A stretch of 64,000 bases of DNA from an uncultured Caproiciproducens sp. (GTDB lineage Bacteria; Bacillota; Clostridia; Oscillospirales; Acutalibacteraceae): the NCBI RefSeq assembly GCF_963664915.1, contig NZ_OY761810.1, positions 1,998,661 to 2,062,660 on the forward strand, read 5' to 3'. The first letter of the stretch is position 1, and every line of letters starts with the position of its first letter. Under the pieces are notes generated by a model. The model saw only the letters and a program-made list of their open reading frames with translations. It searched no databases and was not told the origin of the DNA. This document shows, in pieces, positions 52,074-61,132 of this stretch. Both the position numbers and the translations under genes were made by a program.

Positions 52074-52117
52074 ATTATATACAGGTTATATAATTTGTCA
52101 ATAAGATTATATAATTT
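52074..52117 (-). promoter_or_regulatory. Promoter of the RHH-clpB operon with tandem repeats
   Basis: Minus-strand TTGACA (52101-52096) and TATAAT (52079-52074) with a 16-bp spacer. An 11-bp direct repeat, TTATATAATTT, occurs at 52086-52096 and 52107-52117, 21 bp apart, flanking the -35 box. It is a good repressor-site geometry. Confidence 0.7.
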
Positions 52118-52183
52118 TGATTACAAGTTTATCAGCGTTGCATTCATTAAAAATGTGAATCACAATTCCCTAGTAGAGGCGGT

Positions 52184-53740
52184 GTGCGATTGAAACAAAA
52201 ATTGAAAAGGGGTTATTTAAAATCCGTCATTATGGCGGTGATCTCCATTGGATTTGTGTGTTTAAGTGCGGTCATCAACATGATCAATCTGTATAATATG
52301 TTAAATGTTTCAACGGAACAGTATTGCAAAGAATTTTTGCACGTGATTATTGCTCAGGAATCCGTTACTTCTGCCGGAACGGTTCTTGTTTACTGTGGAT
52401 TTATCTTATATATCATTTACACCCGGCTCAACAAAGAGCGGGAACTGGAAAAGATCGCCTATTACGATAGTCTTACCGGCATTCCGAATATTTATAAATT
52501 TGAAATGGATGTGGCGGAAAAACTGAAGAAAAATCCGGCTGTAGAATATTGTATTCTTGTTTTTGATGTGAATAAAATCGCTGTGATCAATGATGTTTAT
52601 GGTCATCAAACGGGGGATAAGCTTCTTTGCCGCCTTTCGCAGGCCTTGATTGTCTGCACGAAAGAAGGGGAACAATGCGCCCGAAGCAAAGACGACTCGT
52701 TTCTGATTTTGCTTCAATGCAAAGATGATCAGAAAGTGCTGGATTTCATAAATTGTTTTATTGCGAGAGCACATCGGCTGTGCAGCGTTCATTTTCTTGA
52801 AAAACAAGCATTTTCATTTGGAATCTATAAAATTACAGATAAAACCATCTCGGTTAAAAAGATGATCGACCGGGCGAACCTGGCGCGTGAAACCGCAAAA
52901 AACAGCCTCAGCGGCAATTATGCTTTTTTTGATGAGGGTATGCGAAGGGAATTGCTGAGGAATAAGGAAATAGAGGATCAGATGGAGGAGGCACTCAGGG
53001 AAAATCAATTCATTGTGTATTATCAGCCTAAATATCAGCTTTCTGACAACACTGTTTGCGGCGCGGAGGCTTTGGTTCGCTGGAACAGCCCGATATGCGG
53101 CATGATTTTGCCGAATGAGTTTATTCCGATCATTGAAAAGAATGGTTTTATTATTGATCTGGATCTGGATGTTTTGGAGAAAGTCTGCAGGCAGCTGCGT
53201 AAATGGATTGATCTGGGACTGAATCCTAAACCGATTTCCATCAACATTTCAAGGGTTCATTTATACAGTCCTGATTTTGTTGACAGTATCCGTGAGCCGC
53301 TGATCAGGTATGGAATACCGCCGGATTTGATTGAACTTGAGCTGACGGAAAGTGCTATTTTTAATAATATTCAGCTTTTTGTCACACTGGTGGAACAACT
53401 CCACAGCATAGGTTTTCACCTTTCTATGGATGATTTTGGCACGGGATATTCCTCGCTGAATACGCTGAAATGCCTTAAGCTGGACATTTTAAAGCTGGAT
53501 CGCGGCTTTTTTGTTGTATCTGATAAACAGGAACAACGGCGTTCGGAGATCATTGTCAACAATATTATTTTGATGGCAAAACAATTGAATGTTACAACGG
53601 TTGCCGAGGGAATCGAAACAAAAAAACAGGCGGACTTTCTGAGAAAAGTGGGATGCGATATTATTCAGGGCTTTTATTTTGCGAAACCGTTGCCGGTGGA
53701 GCATTATGAAAAATTGGTATTCGGGCAGGAAAATAAATGA
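52184..53740 (+). CDS. Membrane cyclic-di-GMP phosphodiesterase with degenerate GGDEF and EAL domains
   Basis: A 518-residue protein. Two transmembrane helices (about residues 14-35 and 60-80) precede a GGDEF-like domain whose signature reads ARSKDDSFLI instead of GGDEF, so it should not make c-di-GMP. The EAL domain (about 265-510) keeps catalytic residues: GAEALVRW, NISRVHL, ELELTES, MDDFGTGYSS, AEGIET and QGFYFAKPL. It probably degrades c-di-GMP, with the dead GGDEF as a possible sensor. Start GTG 52184 or TTG 52190 cannot be separated. Confidence 0.9.
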   Translation: MRLKQKLKRGYLKSVIMAVISIGFVCLSAVINMINLYNMLNVSTEQYCKEFLHVIIAQESVTSAGTVLVYCGFILYIIYTRLNKERELEKIAYYDSLTGIPNIYKFEMDVAEKLKKNPAVEYCILVFDVNKIAVINDVYGHQTGDKLLCRLSQALIVCTKEGEQCARSKDDSFLILLQCKDDQKVLDFINCFIARAHRLCSVHFLEKQAFSFGIYKITDKTISVKKMIDRANLARETAKNSLSGNYAFFDEGMRRELLRNKEIEDQMEEALRENQFIVYYQPKYQLSDNTVCGAEALVRWNSPICGMILPNEFIPIIEKNGFIIDLDLDVLEKVCRQLRKWIDLGLNPKPISINISRVHLYSPDFVDSIREPLIRYGIPPDLIELELTESAIFNNIQLFVTLVEQLHSIGFHLSMDDFGTGYSSLNTLKCLKLDILKLDRGFFVVSDKQEQRRSEIIVNNIILMAKQLNVTTVAEGIETKKQADFLRKVGCDIIQGFYFAKPLPVEHYEKLVFGQENK

Positions 53741-53742
53741 CA

Positions 53743-53782
53743 AAGGGGGTGCTGCAAAACAAAAGTTTTGCAGCACCCCCTT
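53743..53782. terminator. Very strong bidirectional hairpin
   Basis: An 18-bp perfect stem (53743-53760 with 53765-53782) and AAAA loop. It separates the phosphodiesterase from the converging GIY-YIG-like gene. Confidence 0.8.
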
Positions 53783-53792
53783 CAGCATTATG

Positions 53793-54137
53793 TTAATACA
53801 GGTCTTTATCGCCGAGCTTTTCCACCCACAGTTCGTGCAGAGTATGTATGTCGTCCTCAAATTCCTTTAAAGTTTGGCTTTCTTTTTTTGTCAGTTCCTC
53901 TAAAACTTCATAGTGGAAAGAAGCAGTTCCGTATTTTTGCCAGTCATTCTGCAGCTTTAAATTGATGCAGCCATTTGTTTTTTGTGAAAACTCGAACCGG
54001 TTTTTACTGCCCTGCAAATCATAGGTAGACAGAACCAGCATTTTACCGGTTCCGCTGTTCACCACTGCGTAGACGCCTCCGGTGATTTTGCGCTCTTTAT
54101 ACGTTGCCGCCAGTTCCTTTTTGTTCTGTTTATCCAT
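53793..54137 (-). CDS. GIY-YIG nuclease-like protein with altered motif
   Basis: A 114-residue single-domain protein. It has GGVYAVVNSGTGKMLVLST, aligning with the GIY-YIG start, then GSKNRFEFSQKT and a helical C-terminus. In relatives I recall, the second motif contains a glycine (VGST), and here it reads VLST, so nuclease activity is doubtful. The next gene upstream ends 4 bp before its start; the two form an operon. Confidence 0.75.
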   Translation of the reverse strand: MDKQNKKELAATYKERKITGGVYAVVNSGTGKMLVLSTYDLQGSKNRFEFSQKTNGCINLKLQNDWQKYGTASFHYEVLEELTKKESQTLKEFEDDIHTLHELWVEKLGDKDLY

Positions 54138-54141
54138 CTTT

Positions 54142-54621
54142 TTAATACCCCATGTCTTTTAGAATGCCAGACAGCGTTTTCAGACGTTCACTGATGAGTT
54201 CGTCATTATCGCTGAGGGCCTGTGTAAACAGCTTGATGTCTTCATCGATCATCGGATTATCCGTGCATACGGAAACCGTCATTGCGTCTCCCTGCAGCCC
54301 GATGCGGTCTATGGTGGTGTGCTGCGGGTCGTACAGCTTTTCAAAACGGTAGGCTTGTGCAAAATACTGCTTTGCCCTGCAAACAAGGATGGCAAGGTCA
54401 ATCACGCGGTGAAGCGGCAGCTCTTCGGACTGACGCGACCATTTTTCGCCGGTATAGCGCCATACTTTTGCGGAAATTTCCACCTTGCCGCGGTCATTCC
54501 ATTGCGCAAGGCCCAACGACAGACCTTTCGTGTCGGAATGATATGCGTTTCTTCCGTCAATATTTTCATAGTTTTCCGAAACGATGACGGGTTTATGTTT
54601 TAATGTCGTAGGAATCTTCAT
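54142..54621 (-). CDS. DUF6530-like protein, unknown function
   Basis: A 159-residue soluble protein beginning with KHKPVIVSENYENIDGRNAY. It contains LSLGLAQWNDRGKVEISAK and IDRIGLQGDAMTVSV, features I associate with the DUF6530 family from memory. No catalytic motif is evident. The first gene of a two-gene unit with the GIY-YIG-like protein, so they may act together. Start ATG 54621 follows GAGGTGAAC. Confidence 0.65.
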   Translation of the reverse strand: MKIPTTLKHKPVIVSENYENIDGRNAYHSDTKGLSLGLAQWNDRGKVEISAKVWRYTGEKWSRQSEELPLHRVIDLAILVCRAKQYFAQAYRFEKLYDPQHTTIDRIGLQGDAMTVSVCTDNPMIDEDIKLFTQALSDNDELISERLKTLSGILKDMGY

Positions 54622-54704
54622 AAGTTCACCTCAAATATATTTAGTAAATTAGTAAATTACTAAATATATAATAAAACAAAATTTAAAATATGTCAAATAA
54701 AAAG

Positions 54705-54857
54705 AAGGGGCTGTTGCAAAATAGCTCTGAATAATAAAAATGCACAAAAAATTAGCCTGAAAGAACGTTTTACAACGCTTTTTCAGGCTTCTTCTTGGCT
54801 ATTTAAGAATATATTTGTGCAAGTTGCTATCGCAAATTCATTTTGCAACAGCTCCTT
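54705..54857. mobile_element. Foldback MITE, about 153 bp
   Basis: Terminal inverted repeats of 18 bp with one mismatch (AAGGGGCTGTTGCAAAAT at 54705 against its complement ending at 54857). The tip GGxxCTGTTGCAAA resembles ends of IS6- or IS1182-type elements. Inside are nested inverted repeats: TGCACAAA/TTTGTGCA and a 16-bp stem with one mismatch (54754-54769 with 54774-54789). It has no coding capacity and no clear target duplication. Confidence 0.75.
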
Positions 54858-54873
54858 CCTATAAGAATGCGCA

Positions 54874-55719
54874 TCAGTCATGGAATCCCTTACCGATAAT
54901 CTCGCTCGTATTGGAAATCAGAATAAACGCATCCGGCTCCACACGTTTGATAAACCGTCTGAGCTGTACCGCCTGCGGGCGGCGCATCGCGGTAAAAATA
55001 ATATACTTATGCTTGTGCGAATAAGCCCCCTGCGCGTCGCAGACCGTAGCGCTGCGGTTAAGATCGTGAACAATGTAGTCGCAGATAATTTCTGGATTGG
55101 AACAGACCACATTAAAATACTTGGCAAGGTTAATACTTTCAATCACATTGTCAATCGCAAGTGATTTTGCCAGCAGGCCGAAAAAAGAAAATAATGCGGT
55201 CTTAATATCGAAAACGAGAAAAGCTGACAAAGTGATCAACAGATCGCTGAAAAACAATGCGCGGCCAATATCAATGCTGGTGTACTTTTTTAAAATCAAA
55301 GCGGCAATGTCCGTGCCGCCGCTGGAAGCATCCATGTTAAAAAGCAAGGCCGAACCGAAAGCAGGCATTGCGACAGCAAACACCAGTTCCAGCATTGGTT
55401 CATCGGTAAGCGGCTTCTGCATTGGATAATAATGTTCAAGGCCTGAAAGACACAGCGAAAGTAACATACTGGAATATACGGTCTTTATAGCGAATTTTTT
55501 CCCCAGGAACATAAAGCCAAGAATAAGGAGCAGTATATTCAGAATTAGATTGACGGTGCTGGGGGATAGCGGCGTAATTCTGCCGAGTACGACCGACAAA
55601 CCGGTGACTCCGCCAAAAGTGAAATTGTTCGTAAATTTAAAGAAATAGACTCCAGCAACAATTAAAAGGGTACTGAACGTAATTAAAAAATATTCTTTTA
55701 TGATTATTTTATATTTCAT
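54874..55719 (-). CDS. YitT family membrane protein (DUF161/DUF2179)
   Basis: A 281-residue protein with five to six transmembrane helices, including TFGGVTGLSVVLGRITPLSP and NMDASSGGTDIAALIL. A cytoplasmic DUF2179 domain follows (residues about 215-281, YIVHDLNRSATVCDAQGAY, IIFTAMRRPQ). The family is common in Firmicutes and its transported substrate is unknown. Start ATG 55719 follows GAGGATTTT; the earlier ATG at 55737 precedes it. The stop lies 17 bp from the MITE. Confidence 0.88.
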   Translation of the reverse strand: MKYKIIIKEYFLITFSTLLIVAGVYFFKFTNNFTFGGVTGLSVVLGRITPLSPSTVNLILNILLLILGFMFLGKKFAIKTVYSSMLLSLCLSGLEHYYPMQKPLTDEPMLELVFAVAMPAFGSALLFNMDASSGGTDIAALILKKYTSIDIGRALFFSDLLITLSAFLVFDIKTALFSFFGLLAKSLAIDNVIESINLAKYFNVVCSNPEIICDYIVHDLNRSATVCDAQGAYSHKHKYIIFTAMRRPQAVQLRRFIKRVEPDAFILISNTSEIIGKGFHD

Positions 55720-55848
55720 AAAATCCTCTTTACACAATGCTTTTTAAATCCATGTTTTATTGTACCAAAAAAACGGGATAAATCAACAGATAATATTGTT
55801 TCATTGTAAATGTTTTCCGACCGTGAAGAAATATTTAAAAAAAACCCC

Positions 55849-55909
55849 TTTACTTTTCAAAAAAGATATGCTACTATATAAAACAAGAACAGTAATCATT
55901 ATTAATAAT
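55849..55909 (+). promoter_or_regulatory. perR promoter and AT-rich palindrome
   Basis: TTTACT (55849-55854) and TACTAT (55872-55877) with a 17-bp spacer. ATTATTAATAAT (55898-55909) downstream resembles a Per/Fur-type box and overlaps the region just before the ribosome site, fitting autoregulation. Confidence 0.5.
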
Positions 55910-55921
55910 TGGGAGATTGAT

Positions 55922-56326
55922 ATGGAAAGAAAACAAAACTACAGCAGAAAACGTGAAGCGATTTTAGATGCAATCAAAGGCACGACAATCCATCCGACTG
56001 CGGAGTGGGTGTATCAGGTTTTGAAACCGGATTATCCTGACTTGAGCCTTGGCACGGTTTACCGCAACCTGTCACAGTTTAAAAACGACGGTGTGATCGT
56101 AAGCGTAGGAATTGTGAATGGTCAGGAACGTTTCGACGGAAATACGAAACCGCACACACATTTTATCTGTTCTTCATGCGGGGCGGTTATTGATATCCCC
56201 GGTGAGTTTGTTTCTCTTAAGACAAATGATGAGATTTCCCAGAAATATCATGTTCTTGTTGATTCCAGTGATGTTCAGTTTCACGGACTGTGTTCACAAT
56301 GTTTACAAAGGCAAGCGCCTTTATAA
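55922..56326 (+). CDS. perR: Fur-family regulator, PerR-like
   Basis: A 134-residue metalloregulator. Winged-helix domain with [12 protein letters not shown] and [12 protein letters not shown]; metal region [10 protein letters not shown] and LCSQC give two CxxC pairs for structural zinc. Peroxide sensing rather than iron sensing is inferred from the rubrerythrin gene 35 bp downstream, an arrangement known from clostridia where PerR represses reverse rubrerythrin. Start ATG 55922 follows GGGAGA. Confidence 0.88.
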   Translation: MERKQNYSRKREAILDAIKGTTIHPTAEWVYQVLKPDYPDLSLGTVYRNLSQFKNDGVIVSVGIVNGQERFDGNTKPHTHFICSSCGAVIDIPGEFVSLKTNDEISQKYHVLVDSSDVQFHGLCSQCLQRQAPL

Positions 56327-56360
56327 TAGAAATAAAATAAATTATATGGAGGAAATTAAG

Positions 56361-56903
56361 ATGAAGAAATTTGTATGTTCTGTATGTGGTTATGTTTACG
56401 AGGGCGAGCAGGCCCCTGATTTTTGCCCGCAGTGCAAGGCACCGAAAGAGAAATTTGTAGAGCAGGTTGAAAATGCTCCGTTCGCCTGTGAGCATGAAGT
56501 CGGTATTGCACAGGGTATCGATAAAGAAGTCTATGACGGTTTGGTGGCAAACTTCAATGGTGAGTGCTGCGAAGTCGGCATGTATCTGGCAATGTCCCGC
56601 CAGGCAGACCGCGAAGGTTACCCTGAAGTTGCCGAGGCATTCAAGAGATATGCGTTGGAAGAAGCCAATCATGCCTCAAGATTTGCCGAGATGCTCGGCG
56701 AGGTCGTAACCAACAGCACAAAGAAAAATCTTCAGATGCGTGCAGAAGCGGAAGCGGGTGCCTGTTCCGGCAAGCTTGACATAGCAAAGAGGGCCAAGGA
56801 GCTGAATTACGACGCAATTCACGACACCGTTCACGAGATGGCAAAAGATGAAGCGCGCCATGGCGCAGGCTTCAAAGGTTTGCTTGCAAGATATTTTGCC
56901 TGA
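56361..56903 (+). CDS. rbr: Reverse rubrerythrin
   Basis: A 180-residue peroxide reductase. A rubredoxin domain comes first ([12 protein letters not shown] and FCPQCKAP, Cys pairs at about residues 5/8 and 22/25), followed by the four-helix diiron domain ([32 protein letters not shown]). The rubredoxin-first order defines the reverse type, which reduces H2O2 with NADH-derived electrons and protects anaerobes from oxygen. Start ATG 56361 follows GGAGGAAATTAAG. Likely under PerR control. Confidence 0.95.
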   Translation: MKKFVCSVCGYVYEGEQAPDFCPQCKAPKEKFVEQVENAPFACEHEVGIAQGIDKEVYDGLVANFNGECCEVGMYLAMSRQADREGYPEVAEAFKRYALEEANHASRFAEMLGEVVTNSTKKNLQMRAEAEAGACSGKLDIAKRAKELNYDAIHDTVHEMAKDEARHGAGFKGLLARYFA

Positions 56904-56929
56904 GTTGTTCATTTTTCTGAATAGACTAA

Positions 56930-56970
56930 AAAAACCGGCGCGGCTTATTTGAGTTCGCGCCGGTTTTTTT
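56930..56970 (+). terminator. Terminator of perR-rubrerythrin
   Basis: Stem AAAACCGGCGCG (56931-56942) with CGCGCCGGTTTT (56956-56967), then further T. Confidence 0.9.
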
Positions 56971-57126
56971 ATTTTCTTACGAAATATTCATGAAAACTTC
57001 ACCGGTTCCATTATAAATTTTCAGAAGCTTATGATATGATGAATAAAACAACAATAGAGTTGAAAAATCTTGCCATTTCATGAAGAAATGGCTTATACTA
57101 TAGGTAATAAGCCAAAGGAGAATCAG

Positions 57127-57621
57127 ATGGATCAAATTGTTAAAAACGTCGTTGAAGGGTTAAATTCCACATCCTCAAACGAGCTCATTATTTTTATCGT
57201 ATCAATGCTTCCTGTTTTGGAGTTAAGAGGCGGAATCCTTGCTGCTGGGATGCTGAATGTGGATATGGTACGCGCGTTTTTTATCTGCATTACGGGAACG
57301 CTGCTGCCAATCCCGTTCATCCTTCTGTTCATACGCCAAATACTCAACTGGCTGCGCAATACCCGCTTTGTCAAACTGGTACACCGTTTGGAAGCAAAGG
57401 TAGAGCGAAAAAGCAAATCCATTGAAAAATACAAGACCTTCGGCCTGTTTGTTTTTGTCGCTGTTCCTCTTCCGGGAACCGGCGCATGGACCGGTGCAAT
57501 GATTGCCACTCTGATCGGCATGCGCTTTAAGCATGCCATGTTCTCCATAGTGGCAGGGACATTGACCGCGGGTATCATCATGTGTTTTATCTCATACGGG
57601 ATGTTGGGACAGGTTTGGTAA
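57127..57621 (+). CDS. Small multidrug export family protein (COG2426)
   Basis: A 164-residue membrane protein with four predicted helices, a basic loop (LEAKVERKSKSIEKYK) and the motifs LPVLELRGGILAAG and VAVPLPGTGAWTGAM, which mark COG2426. The multidrug label is historical and weak; the real substrate is unknown. Start ATG 57127 follows AAAGGAG. It is separated by 15 bp from the next flavoprotein gene and probably co-transcribed with it. Confidence 0.8.
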   Translation: MDQIVKNVVEGLNSTSSNELIIFIVSMLPVLELRGGILAAGMLNVDMVRAFFICITGTLLPIPFILLFIRQILNWLRNTRFVKLVHRLEAKVERKSKSIEKYKTFGLFVFVAVPLPGTGAWTGAMIATLIGMRFKHAMFSIVAGTLTAGIIMCFISYGMLGQVW

Positions 57622-57636
57622 CTTTAGGAGGATATG

Positions 57637-58887
57637 ATGGATTTATATGATATTGCCGTTATCGGCGGAGGCGCGTCCGGACTGATGGCTGCCGCAGCCT
57701 CAGCGCAGGAATGCAAAAAAAACCATATTCATGGGAAAATAGTTGTACTGGAAGCGAATTCACGTGTTGGAAAAAAGCTGCTTGCAACCGGAAATGGGCG
57801 TTGCAATCTGACGAACAGAAATGCTGACAGTACGCATTATCATGGGGATGTGATCTTGGCAGCTCCTATTATCAACAAGTACACACCACAAAATATTATT
57901 AATTTTTTTGAATCATTTGGTCTGCTTTGTAAAGAACTGGATGAGGGACGCATTTATCCTTATAACTTGCAGGCTTCCGCCGTTCTTGATATCTTACGTT
58001 TTCAGCTTGATCATCTTGGTGTGGAAACGATCTGTGACTTTGCCGTTATTTCCGTTAAAAAATCGGCATCGGGATTTGAGATTTCCTCGGCATCGGACAA
58101 GATCAGCGCAAAACGGGTTGTTTTTGCCTGCGGAGGCAAAGCTTACCCTCAGCTTGGCTCGACCGGGAGCGGGTATCAAATTTTATCGTCGCTCGGGCAC
58201 GGCACCACAAAGCTTTTTCCGGCTCTGGTACAGGTGAAAACCGATCCCAAACGTGCAAAGCCGCTGAAGGGTGCGCGCAGCGCGGGTGCCGCAACGCTGC
58301 TTTTGGACGGAAAACCTGTCAAAACTGTAAACGGAGAGATTCAGTTCACAGAAAACGGGCTGTCGGGCATTTGTATTTTTGAGCTATCCCGTCTTGTGGG
58401 AGAAGCCGATACGAACCCAAAAATTGAAATATCGTTGGATTTGCTTCCTGAATATTCTGCACAGGAAGTGATTGCCATGCTGAATCATACGAAAGAATCA
58501 TTTGGAAATCTGCCGGCGGGGGACCTTCTGAGCGGATGTATCCATAAGCTGGTTGGGCGCGAAGTGATTCGAACGGCTCTTTCACATATTCCGAAGAATG
58601 CATGGGAATTAAAGCCGGCAGAGATCGCCTTAATTGCCGGTACGGTGAAGAACTTTCGGTTTGACGTTCTCGGCACATTGGCTTGGAAAGACGCTCAAAT
58701 TACTGCGGGCGGGGTGCCCTTAAAGGAAACGGACGAAAATTTGCAGTCCAGACTGTGCCGGGGTCTGTATCTTGCGGGAGAGCTTTTAAATATAGACGGC
58801 GACTGCGGTGGCTACAATCTTCACTGGGCGTGGAGTTCCGGAATTGTCACAGGGAGTGCTGCCGCTTTCTCATTATTAAAAAAATAA
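57637..58887 (+). CDS. HI0933/YhiN-type flavoprotein
   Basis: A 416-residue FAD protein with GGGASGLMAAA (residues about 9-19), the diagnostic KKLLATGNGRCNLTN and FACGGKAYPQLGSTG, and a C-terminal GELLNIDGDCGGYNL. The family includes YhiN. Its reaction is unproven. AGGAGG lies only 2 nt from ATG 57634 and 5 nt from ATG 57637; I prefer the second. The next flavoprotein follows after 10 bp, giving a three-gene run with the upstream membrane protein. Confidence 0.88.
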   Translation: MDLYDIAVIGGGASGLMAAAASAQECKKNHIHGKIVVLEANSRVGKKLLATGNGRCNLTNRNADSTHYHGDVILAAPIINKYTPQNIINFFESFGLLCKELDEGRIYPYNLQASAVLDILRFQLDHLGVETICDFAVISVKKSASGFEISSASDKISAKRVVFACGGKAYPQLGSTGSGYQILSSLGHGTTKLFPALVQVKTDPKRAKPLKGARSAGAATLLLDGKPVKTVNGEIQFTENGLSGICIFELSRLVGEADTNPKIEISLDLLPEYSAQEVIAMLNHTKESFGNLPAGDLLSGCIHKLVGREVIRTALSHIPKNAWELKPAEIALIAGTVKNFRFDVLGTLAWKDAQITAGGVPLKETDENLQSRLCRGLYLAGELLNIDGDCGGYNLHWAWSSGIVTGSAAAFSLLKK

Positions 58888-58897
58888 GGGTGAAACC

Positions 58898-60478
58898 ATG
58901 TATCGTATTTCCGAAATCAGTATTAAACTGGAAGGTACCGAAGAAGATCTAAAACGAGAAGCCGCAGCGCGGCTGAAAGTTTCCCCAGAGCAGATACGCT
59001 CTTTAAAGTTATATAAAAAATCAGTCGATGCACGTAAAAAAAACGATGTGCATTTTATTTGTACGGTTGATGTTGAATGCGATCAAAATCATAACCAGCA
59101 GGATCAAAAAATTACCATGGCTGAACCCTACCGTTATGAGCTTCCGGTCGGTAAACCGCGCGAAATCCGTCCCGTGATTGTTGGCTTTGGCCCGGCGGGA
59201 CTTTTTGCCGCCCTGATTCTGGCGCAGGCAGGGCAGCGGCCGATTGTTTTCGAACGCGGAAGCGCGGTTGACAGGCGCAGGGAACAGGTTGTCCATTTCT
59301 GGAAAACAGGGGAACTTGATACGGAAAGCAATGTTCAGTTTGGCGAAGGCGGCGCGGGAACTTTTTCAGACGGAAAGCTGAACACCGGAACAAAGGATTC
59401 CCGCGCCCGCAAAGTGCTGGAGGAATTTGTTGCTGCGGGTGCGCCGCAGGAAATACTGTATCTGGCAAAGCCGCATATCGGCACGGACAGGCTGCCCGCC
59501 GCGGTAAAAAACATACGGGAACAGATTATTACGCTTGGCGGTGAGGTGCATTTCGAAACCTTACTGCAAGATATCCTGATGAAAGACGGTAAGGTAACCG
59601 GCGTTACGGTAAAGCCGCGGAATGGTTCACAGTATACTGTTGATACCGACCGCCTGATCCTCGCCGTCGGTCACAGTGCACGGGATACTTTTGAAATGCT
59701 GTATTCATTAAAGATTCCAATGGAACAGAAGCCGTTTTCCATCGGTGCCAGAATTGAGCATCCGCAGGAACTGATCAACCGTTCTCAGTACGGTAAATTT
59801 ACCGGTCATCCGAATCTTGGCGCTGCCGATTACAAGTTTGCCGTGCACCTGAAAAACGGCAGGGGCGTTTACACGTTCTGCATGTGTCCGGGCGGTCAGG
59901 TGGTTGCAGCTGCGAGCGAGAAAAACCGCCTGGTCACGAATGGAATGAGCAATTTTGCCCGTAACGGAAGAAACGCAAATGCTGCATTGCTTGTAAGCGT
60001 TGGACAGGAGGATTTTGGCAGCAGCCATCCGCTCGCCGGTGTGGAATTTCAGCGCAGGCTGGAAGAAGATGCGTTTCGGCTAGGCGGTGGGGGCTTCCGC
60101 GCACCGGTACAGCGTGTTGAAGATTTTCTGAAGCGCCGGCCATCAAAAAATGTCGGCAGCTGTAAACCAACTTATTTTCCGGATGTTACACCCTGTAATC
60201 TAGATGACTGCCTGCCGGACTTTGTTGCCGATTCCATGCGTCAAGGAATCCTTTTCATGGAACATAAGCTGAATGGATTTTCATTTCCGGACGCACTTTT
60301 AACTGCGGTGGAAAGCCGAAGCTCATCACCGGTGCGCGTTTTGCGCGGTGACAGCATGCAGTCCGTCGCCGTCGAAGGCATCTATCCGTGCGGAGAAGGC
60401 GCTGGATACGCGGGCGGTATCATTTCCGCCGCGGTGGACGGCATCAAATGCGCGGAGCATGTCATATCAGAATCATAG
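58898..60478 (+). CDS. COG2509-type FAD-dependent dehydrogenase, long form
   Basis: A 526-residue flavoprotein. The first 85 residues form a small domain (YRISEISIKLEGTEEDLKRE, LKLYKKSVDARKK) absent from the paralogue at 24551. Then come VGFGPAGLFAALILA, the diagnostic EGGAGTFSDGKLNTG, CMCPGGQVV and EGAGYAGGIISAAVDG. Function unknown; FAD binding is safe to infer. It ends in a long terminator stem that includes the stop codon. Confidence 0.88.
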   Translation: MYRISEISIKLEGTEEDLKREAAARLKVSPEQIRSLKLYKKSVDARKKNDVHFICTVDVECDQNHNQQDQKITMAEPYRYELPVGKPREIRPVIVGFGPAGLFAALILAQAGQRPIVFERGSAVDRRREQVVHFWKTGELDTESNVQFGEGGAGTFSDGKLNTGTKDSRARKVLEEFVAAGAPQEILYLAKPHIGTDRLPAAVKNIREQIITLGGEVHFETLLQDILMKDGKVTGVTVKPRNGSQYTVDTDRLILAVGHSARDTFEMLYSLKIPMEQKPFSIGARIEHPQELINRSQYGKFTGHPNLGAADYKFAVHLKNGRGVYTFCMCPGGQVVAAASEKNRLVTNGMSNFARNGRNANAALLVSVGQEDFGSSHPLAGVEFQRRLEEDAFRLGGGGFRAPVQRVEDFLKRRPSKNVGSCKPTYFPDVTPCNLDDCLPDFVADSMRQGILFMEHKLNGFSFPDALLTAVESRSSSPVRVLRGDSMQSVAVEGIYPCGEGAGYAGGIISAAVDGIKCAEHVISES

Positions 60479-60520
60479 TTAAAGCCGCAGGAATTCAGAT
60501 TCCATGCGGCTTTAACTGAC
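60477..60520 (+). terminator. Terminator of the flavoprotein run
   Basis: A 13-bp perfect outer stem (60477-60489 with 60505-60517) with an inner GAAT/ATTC stem. It overlaps the stop codon. The T-tract is within the stem. Confidence 0.7.
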
Positions 60521-60573
60521 TATAGAGGGAAAATGACGCACTAGGGAATACACAAGAGTCGGAGTACTTCCGG

Positions 60574-61107
60574 CTATTTTAAAAATATGCTTTTTCTATT
60601 TACGTCTAGCGTAGTTGAAGTGAGGGATATAAGAAGCTCCTCAACAGAGGACAGGATAGCAAAAAACCCGGTCATGATGATTAAATAATCGCCTAGGAAC
60701 GAATAGGTTATTGGGCAGAAAAAGAGAAGCAAGCCGGTTAGTTTATTGGCAATTGTATGGATACTGGATATATTGTTAAATTTGATTTTTGAAAGAACGG
60801 CATTTACAATTCTTATAGCAAAGACGATCAGAATCACTGCTGCAATCAGCGTGGTTATTTGAATTTGCTTTATCATGATAATGATGATCATACAGCACAT
60901 AATAAAATCGGCAAGGCTGTCCAGCCGTGCTCCGAGCAAGGTTTCGCTGTTCGTTTTTCGCGCGATGCAGCCGTCCAATACATCGGTTAAACCACAAATC
61001 AGGTATAACAGAATAAAAAGGACACTGCGAAAATCAGTCAACAGCAAACCGAACGACAAGATAATTCTGAATAGCGTTATAGCATTCGGTACGGAAGTTT
61101 TTTTCAC
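60574..61107 (-). CDS. CDP-alcohol phosphatidyltransferase family protein
   Basis: A 177-residue integral membrane enzyme with about six helices. The CDP-OH-P motif D-G-x2-A-R-x8-G-x3-D-x3-D is complete (DGCIARKTNSETLLGARLDS, then LADF, residues about 43-66). It transfers a phosphatidyl group from CDP-diacylglycerol to an alcohol, making phosphatidylglycerol phosphate, phosphatidylserine or a related lipid. Start GTG 61107 follows AAGGCGG. It begins 25 bp after a HAD hydrolase, which may dephosphorylate the product (inference). Confidence 0.88.
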   Translation of the reverse strand: MKKTSVPNAITLFRIILSFGLLLTDFRSVLFILLYLICGLTDVLDGCIARKTNSETLLGARLDSLADFIMCCMIIIIMIKQIQITTLIAAVILIVFAIRIVNAVLSKIKFNNISSIHTIANKLTGLLLFFCPITYSFLGDYLIIMTGFFAILSSVEELLISLTSTTLDVNRKSIFLK

Positions 61108-61132
61108 ATACTACCGCCTTTCGTATTCATTT

